From positions 1-11,103 of the forward strand of contig JAGXHC010000087.1 of NCBI GenBank assembly GCA_024636405.1: a stretch of 11,103 nucleotides of DNA, written 5' to 3'. A program made the position numbers and the translations under genes. Origin of the DNA: Sulfitobacter sp. (GTDB lineage: Bacteria > Pseudomonadota > Alphaproteobacteria > Rhodobacterales > Rhodobacteraceae). The notes beneath the pieces are model-generated. The model saw nothing but the letters and a program-made list of their open reading frames with translations. It had not been told where the DNA came from and did not search any database. The first letter of the stretch is position 1; the number at the start of each line of letters is the position of its first letter. Below are positions 7,877-11,103 of the stretch, one piece after another.

Positions 7877-9479
7877 CGTAGGCTCCCCGATCTATGATTG
7901 CGGCGATCACGGTGAAGGTATCGTTGGTCAATGCGTCGCGCAACGCCGTCTCCAGTCCTGTGCGACTGCGTACTGTCACGCCCGCGCCGCCGAAGGCCAC
8001 GCCAATGGCGGCAAAGTTGTGCTGTGCGAAATCGACGCCATGATTGGGCAGTTGTCGCGACCGTTGCTTCATCTCGATCAGCGCCAGTGAGGCATCGACG
8101 AACACTACGAAGATTGGCGCGAGATTCAGTTCCGCCGCTGTCGCCAGTTCGCCCGCCACCATCAAAAACCCCGCATCGCCAGAGAAACTGACGACAGGAC
8201 GGTCCGGGCTGGCCAGCTTGGCACCGATAGCCAGGGGCACGGCGCAGCCCATGGTACAAAGCGCCGAAGACTGCATCAGGTCGCGCGGCGCATAACATTC
8301 CCACATCTGGCTGAGCAGTATGCGGTGTGCGCCGCTGTCCGCGCAGGCCAGCGTATCACGCGGCAGCACCCGGCGACAGGTGTCGATCACAGCCGCCGGA
8401 CCCCAGTTTTCGGCGCGCGGAAATGCCTCGGCCAGGGCAGATTTCACGCGATAGATATCTCCGTCCGGCCACGTCTCATGCAGATCCAATCCGGCGCTCA
8501 GTGCGCGCAGGGTCGCGGCGCAGTCGGTGACAAAGCTCAGGGTGGACTGATGCATGTAGTGGTGGTTTGGCGCGGCTGTGATGTCGATCACATTCTGGGT
8601 CCGCGGATCCCAGACATCACGCCAACCGGGGCGCATTTCCACCGGATCGTAGCCGGCGCAAAGGATCAGATCGGCCTTTTTCACCAGCGGCAAAAGGTGC
8701 ACGTCGGCACGCGGCGACAGGCCTGCACCACCCAGCGAAAGTGCGTGGTCCTCGGGAATCATGCCCTTGGCCTTGTACGTGGTGATGACGGGCAGGCCGT
8801 GATCCTCGGCAAATTCAAGTATCGTGGTTTCGGCGCACTGATTCATTGCACCGACGCCGACGATCATCACCGGGCGTTGCGCGCCCTCCAGCCACCCGCG
8901 CGCGGTTTCAAGGTCGGGGCCGGACGGCACGGCGGGGGAGGCCGGTACGCGCGGTGGTGGCGCTTCGGATGCAATCATGGTCTCGGCAACCTGCACCGGC
9001 ACATCAATATGGACCGGGCCGTATTGCCCTTCGGTGGCGATGGTCACGGCCTTGTCCGCGATGACATGCGCGGCGGCGGCGGTCAGCAGGAAACTGGCCT
9101 TGGTCAGGGGCCGGAACACCGCCTGCTGGTCAACCACCTGATGGGTATAACGCTGTGCCTCTTCAGGATCGACGCAGCCGGACAACACGATCAGCGGCAC
9201 TTGATCCTGCAGCGCATTGGCCACCACATTGACGCCATTGAGCGTGCCCGGACCGATGGTGCCCACAAGGATCGCCGGGGCGTGATCGCGGTGGTGCGCG
9301 CCTTCGGCAATGAAACCGGCGGCGTTTTCGTGTTTTGCCAGAATGAATTCGATACCTGCCGTTTCCAGCGCATCGATCAGTGTCAGCACCTCGCCACCCG
9401 GCATCCCAAAGGCGCGGCGGCAGCCGGCAGCATAAAGCCTGCGGGCAAGGGCATCAGCGGCGCGGATCTTGTCGGCCAT
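7863..9479 (-). CDS. Acetolactate-synthase-like thiamine diphosphate enzyme
   Basis: The 538-residue product has the three-domain order of TPP enzymes. The N-terminal Pyr domain holds GMPGGEVLTLIDAL (25-38), then the catalytic Glu51 in KHENAAGFIAEG and GTIGPGTLNG (73-82). A central domain follows around 187-325. The C-terminal PP domain contains SGDAGFLMVAGELATAAELN (433-452) and FVDASLALIE (460-469). The usual GDG...NN metal motif reads GDA...VD, so Asp462 replaces the second Asn as predicted Mg ligand. No RFDDR-like FAD segment and no small regulatory subunit gene are visible, which argues against a biosynthetic acetohydroxyacid synthase. It probably performs a decarboxylation, carboligation or 2-hydroxyacyl-CoA cleavage linked to the overlapping CoA-transferase. 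A longer frame begins at 9542, but AAGGGAG lies 6 bases before the ATG at 9479 and conservation starts there, so I use that start. The substrate is unknown. Confidence 0.88.
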   Translation of the reverse strand: MADKIRAADALARRLYAAGCRRAFGMPGGEVLTLIDALETAGIEFILAKHENAAGFIAEGAHHRDHAPAILVGTIGPGTLNGVNVVANALQDQVPLIVLSGCVDPEEAQRYTHQVVDQQAVFRPLTKASFLLTAAAAHVIADKAVTIATEGQYGPVHIDVPVQVAETMIASEAPPPRVPASPAVPSGPDLETARGWLEGAQRPVMIVGVGAMNQCAETTILEFAEDHGLPVITTYKAKGMIPEDHALSLGGAGLSPRADVHLLPLVKKADLILCAGYDPVEMRPGWRDVWDPRTQNVIDITAAPNHHYMHQSTLSFVTDCAATLRALSAGLDLHETWPDGDIYRVKSALAEAFPRAENWGPAAVIDTCRRVLPRDTLACADSGAHRILLSQMWECYAPRDLMQSSALCTMGCAVPLAIGAKLASPDRPVVSFSGDAGFLMVAGELATAAELNLAPIFVVFVDASLALIEMKQRSRQLPNHGVDFAQHNFAAIGVAFGGAGVTVRSRTGLETALRDALTNDTFTVIAAIIDRGAYDGRI

Positions 9480-9485
9480 GGATGG

Positions 9486-9492
9486 CTCCCTT
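9486..9492 (-). promoter_or_regulatory. Ribosome binding site of the TPP enzyme gene
   Basis: On the - strand AAGGGAG lies 6 bases before ATG at 9479. It is a near-consensus Shine-Dalgarno sequence and decides the start against an ATG 63 bases further upstream at 9542, which would add a 21-residue tail with no family resemblance. Confidence 0.7.
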
Positions 9493-9528
9493 GCGGCTAC
9501 AGTATCAGCGCAAAGCAAACCACGCGGA

Positions 9529-9543
9529 TGCAACCTGTGCAAC
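9529..9543. repeat. Short tandem direct repeat in the TPP-gene upstream region
   Basis: TGCAAC occurs twice with a 3-base spacer (TGCAAC-CTG-TGCAAC; on the - strand GTTGCA-CAG-GTTGCA). It lies 50-64 bases before the TPP enzyme start. A 9-base period is close to one helical turn, so this could be a regulator site, but the repeat is short and chance is possible. Confidence 0.3.
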
Positions 9544-9591
9544 TGGCGTCTGCAGGGGCGTGCGACCCAAACCTCGCCCCCAGAGCAAGAC

Positions 9592-9611
9592 CGGAATTTT
9601 GGAAAATTCCG
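9592..9611. repeat. Palindrome 1, hairpin in gcrA-TPP gene spacer
   Basis: CGGAATTTT-GG-AAAATTCCG is a 9-bp inverted repeat with a 2-base centre, so in RNA it would form an 8-bp stem with a 4-base loop. It lies two bases from a second, even longer palindrome. It is downstream of gcrA and 113-132 bases upstream of the TPP enzyme start on the same strand. Confidence 0.65.
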
Positions 9612-9613
9612 TT

Positions 9614-9635
9614 CAAAAATCTTGCAAGATTTTTG
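9614..9635 (-). terminator. Palindrome 2, probable gcrA terminator hairpin
   Basis: CAAAAATCTTG is followed at once by its exact reverse complement CAAGATTTTTG, a perfect 22-base palindrome. It lies 47 bases after the gcrA stop. On the - strand transcript it would fold with a U-rich 3' arm, which suits a Rho-independent terminator, helped by the second hairpin that follows two bases later. Its AT-rich stem is weaker than a classic terminator, so a role as a DNA-binding site or a dispersed repeat is also possible. Confidence 0.5.
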
Positions 9636-9681
9636 GCGTCGGTCGTTTGACTGTGTTTTGGCGCTGGAATGTGTCTTGGGC

Positions 9682-10260
9682 TTAGCGGCGGCGATCGCGG
9701 CGTGCGCTCATCGGTTGGAAGGCGACCCCGACATGGGCCTCGCAATAAGGTTTGCCCTGCTGCACCGGCAGGCCGCAGAACCAGAAGTCATCCGTCGCAG
9801 GATCGCCCACCGGCCATTTACAGGTCCGCTCGGTTAGCTCCATCAGGCCGATCTTCTTGGCTTTCTTCTCAATTTCGCTGACCTTGGCCAGCGCTTCGGG
9901 GCTGATCTCGTTTGCCGAAGGCTGTGGCGGCAGGGGCTGGCCCGCCGGAATGATCTGCTTGCGGATCGGCAGATTCGGCTTTGGCGGCGTTTCCGGCTCT
10001 GCCTCGGCAGGGGCGGGTTCGGCCGCTTTGGCGGGCTGCTTGGCCTTTGGCTCTGCCTTTGGGGCTGCCGGCTTGGCCTTTGTCTCTGCCTTGGCGGCAG
10101 GCGCGCCGGCGGTGGTGCGGTTGGACAAGCCCAGCCGGTGTACCTTGCCGATCACGGCATTGCGGGTGACACCGCCCAGTTCCTTGGCGATCTGGCTGGC
10201 GGACTGACCCTCACCCCACATCTTCTTCAGTGTCTCAACGCGCTCATCGGTCCAGGACAT
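9682..10260 (-). CDS. gcrA: GcrA cell cycle regulator
   Basis: GcrA is an alphaproteobacterial transcription factor that binds the primary sigma factor/RNA polymerase and prefers promoters whose GANTC sites are methylated by CcrM. The 192-residue product opens with the conserved DNA-binding domain MSWTDERVETLKKMWGEG (1-18), SASQIAKELGG (20-30) and TRNAVIGKVHRLGL (32-45). A low-complexity linker rich in Ala, Pro, Lys and Glu follows (about 49-98). The C-terminal sigma-interacting region contains CKWPVGDP (147-154), FWFCGLP (159-165) and PYCEAH (171-176). Cys147, Cys162, Cys173 and His176 could coordinate metal, which is inferred. I use the ATG at 10260 because the family begins MSWT and GGGGA lies 7 bases upstream. 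A longer frame from 10311 would start inside a hairpin and add 17 unrelated residues. It is divergent from argD, as often seen in Rhodobacteraceae. Confidence 0.95.
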   Translation of the reverse strand: MSWTDERVETLKKMWGEGQSASQIAKELGGVTRNAVIGKVHRLGLSNRTTAGAPAAKAETKAKPAAPKAEPKAKQPAKAAEPAPAEAEPETPPKPNLPIRKQIIPAGQPLPPQPSANEISPEALAKVSEIEKKAKKIGLMELTERTCKWPVGDPATDDFWFCGLPVQQGKPYCEAHVGVAFQPMSARRDRRR

Positions 10261-10276
10261 ATGGGGTTCCCCAGTT

Positions 10277-10307
10277 AAAAAGCGGCCCTGAATGCTCGGA
10301 CCGCTTT
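10277..10307 (-). terminator. Terminator-like hairpin in the gcrA leader
   Basis: On the - strand transcript AAAGCGGUCC (10307-10298) pairs with GGGCCGCUUU (10288-10279), including one U-G pair, around a 9-base loop. It runs directly into five U residues (10281-10277). This is a classic intrinsic terminator shape, and it pairs better on this strand than on the + strand, where one pair becomes a C-A mismatch. It ends only 16 bases before the gcrA ATG at 10260, so it would act as an attenuator or end a short leader RNA; no other - strand gene lies upstream in the window. Confidence 0.6.
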
Positions 10308-10323
10308 GCAAGTTTCAGACGCC

Positions 10324-10351
10324 ATTTTACCGCCTCAGTCGCTGGGCGCAA
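10324..10351 (-). promoter_or_regulatory. Possible sigma-70-type promoter of gcrA
   Basis: On the - strand TTGCGC (10351-10346) and TAAAAT (10329-10324) are spaced by 16 bases. The -10 box matches 5 of 6 consensus bases, but the -35 only 3 of 6. Transcription would start near 10317 and the leader hairpin would be made at once. No GANTC site was seen near it. This is a weak call by eye. Confidence 0.3.
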
Positions 10352-10570
10352 GCGGGGATGACCGCAGGGCCCGGTTGCGGGCGGCGCATGGGACGCACCG
10401 CAACACAATCAAAGGCGAAAATAGCAGGTGTTCGACCCTGTAGATGCGCATGCAGATTGCACTTTTCAAGGCTGTGCGGCCACGCTACACAATCGCCATG
10501 ATGCTGTGCACCACGCCCCGGACCCGACGACGCCCGCGCTGACGCTCTTTGTCCGCCGTGGCATCTGTTG

Positions 10571-10593
10571 TTGTGCCACAACCGGTTGCACAA
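10571..10593. promoter_or_regulatory. Nested palindrome upstream of argD, possible operator
   Basis: A perfect 10-base palindrome CAACCGGTTG (10579-10588) is flanked by TTGTG (10571-10575) and its complement CACAA (10589-10593), with CCA breaking the symmetry on the left. It lies 79-101 bases before the argD start, a typical place for a regulator site. The regulator is unknown. Confidence 0.35.
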
Positions 10594-10671
10594 TCAGCGA
10601 ACCCCATTGACCCTTTGCCGCCGCCATGCCCTTTTGGAGCCTTGACGCGGCCCAACCACAGGATGTTTCCG

Positions 10672-11103
10672 ATGATCCCTTCCGTCTTGCCGACCTATAA
10701 CCGTGCACCGCTGACCTTTGTCAAAGGCGAAGGCACTTGGCTGATTGAGGCTGACGGGCGACGGTTCCTTGATCTTGGGGCGGGGATCGCGGTGAATTCA
10801 CTGGGCCATGCACATCCGGCGCTGGTAGCGGCGCTGACGACGCAGGCGAACGCGCTGTGGCATACCTCCAACTTGTATAACATCCCAAACCAGCAGGCGC
10901 TGGCTGATCGACTGGTAGAGCATACCTTTGCCGATACCGTCTTTTTCACCAACTCCGGCACCGAGGCCTGCGAGCTTGCTGTCAAGATGGCGCGCAAGCA
11001 TTTTTACGACAAGGGACAGCCCGACCGCACTGATATCATTACCTTCTCGGGGTCTTTTCACGGTCGCTCCTCCGCTGGCATCGCCGCCGCAGGATCCGAG
11101 AAG
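10672..11103 (+). CDS. argD: Acetylornithine aminotransferase ArgD, 5' part (runs off window)
   Basis: The first 144 codons are present without a stop. ArgD is a class III PLP aminotransferase that converts N-acetylglutamate semialdehyde to N-acetylornithine in arginine synthesis. Many members also act on N-succinyl-diaminopimelate in lysine synthesis. Visible landmarks are PTYNRAPLTFVKGEGTWL (7-24), DGRRFLDLGAGIAVNSLGHA (28-47), HTSNLYN (64-70), FTNSGTEACELAVKMARK (91-108, the PLP-phosphate binding GTEA loop) and FSGSFHGRS (124-132, with aromatic stacking on PLP). The PLP lysine lies beyond the window. I chose ATG at 10672 because AGGA lies 8 bases upstream; an in-frame ATG at 10663 would overlap that site. 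The gene is divergent from gcrA. In related genomes argF often follows, which cannot be checked here. Confidence 0.95.
   Translation, partial: MIPSVLPTYNRAPLTFVKGEGTWLIEADGRRFLDLGAGIAVNSLGHAHPALVAALTTQANALWHTSNLYNIPNQQALADRLVEHTFADTVFFTNSGTEACELAVKMARKHFYDKGQPDRTDIITFSGSFHGRSSAGIAAAGSEK

Larger units (their letters stand above)
10261..10671. other. Divergent gcrA/argD intergenic region
   Basis: These 411 bases separate the divergent starts of gcrA and argD. The gcrA side holds the leader hairpin, the possible promoter and the TGGGG-TT-CCCCA palindrome (10262-10273) that contains the gcrA ribosome binding site. The argD side holds a nested palindrome at 10571-10593 and AGGA just before its ATG. 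Short open frames in both directions (up to 88 codons) look like chance products of high GC: their translations are rich in Arg, Ala, His and Cys and none starts with a good ribosome binding site. The middle part (about 10360-10560) shows nothing I can name. The length would allow a small RNA. Confidence 0.6.

Noticed and set aside
7863..9479. Biosynthetic acetohydroxyacid synthase (ilvB/ilvI)
   Set aside because: There is no adjacent small subunit gene, the metal motif differs, and the partner is a CoA-transferase.
9480..9542. Longer N-terminus of the TPP enzyme from ATG at 9542
   Set aside because: The extra 21 residues do not resemble the family, and a strong AAGGGAG sits 6 bases before the ATG at 9479.
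8325..9650. Open frame of 441 codons on the + strand, opposite the TPP enzyme gene
   Set aside because: It lies fully antisense to a well-supported gene, shows no recognisable motifs, and is rich in His, Arg, Gly and Gln as expected from the mirror of a GC-biased coding frame.
10261..10311. Longer GcrA from ATG at 10311
   Set aside because: The family begins MSWT at 10260, and the extension would start upstream of the leader hairpin and be translated through it.
10292..10610. Small open frames in the gcrA/argD spacer (60-88 codons, both strands)
   Set aside because: They have no good ribosome binding site and a shadow-like composition, and they overlap one another. They are more likely chance frames.
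10261..10671. GANTC methylation sites or CtrA boxes (TTAA-N7-TTAA) controlling gcrA
   Set aside because: None was found by eye in the spacer. The GANTC sequences noticed lie inside coding regions.

Overview
The window looks like a chromosomal segment of an alphaproteobacterium, most likely a marine member of the Rhodobacteraceae (Roseobacter group). The reasons are a gcrA cell-cycle regulator next to a divergent argD, a compact opgC-opgG-opgH locus, high GC with strong third-position bias, and the overall protein style. This placement rests on recognition, not on a search. No tRNA, rRNA, CRISPR, IS element or phage gene was seen.

Layout: (1) bases 1-330 carry the 3' end of a rhodanese-domain gene on the + strand, which converges on the opg operon with a shared hairpin at 366-387. 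(2) From 6452 down to 395 on the - strand runs a tightly packed four-gene set: a TTC38-like tetratricopeptide protein, opgC (glucan succinylation), opgG (periplasmic glucan processing) and opgH (glucan polymerisation at the inner membrane). Junctions are a 30-base gap, a one-base TAATG overlap and a 4-to-28-base overlap depending on the opgH start. The three opg genes form a nearly self-sufficient pathway for osmoregulated periplasmic glucans (OPG); the TPR protein is an unexplained addition at the front. (3) After a 209-base gap, 9479 down to 6662 (- strand) holds an acetolactate-synthase-like thiamine diphosphate enzyme and a class III (CaiB/BaiF) CoA-transferase that overlap by 14 bases. 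The pairing recalls oxalyl-CoA decarboxylase/formyl-CoA transferase in plan, but neither protein is a clear match to those enzymes, so the substrate is unknown. (4) A 202-base spacer follows with two adjacent, almost perfect palindromes. (5) gcrA lies on the - strand. (6) A 411-base divergent intergenic region comes next, and (7) the first 144 codons of argD run off the right edge on the + strand.

The most unusual points are a terminator-like hairpin with a U-run inside the gcrA leader just before the ribosome binding site, the TPP enzyme/CoA-transferase pair of unknown chemistry, the TTC38-like gene placed ahead of opgCGH, and the twin palindromes downstream of gcrA. Most of the window is ordinary chromosomal gene content, and I do not see clear evidence for a wholly new system.
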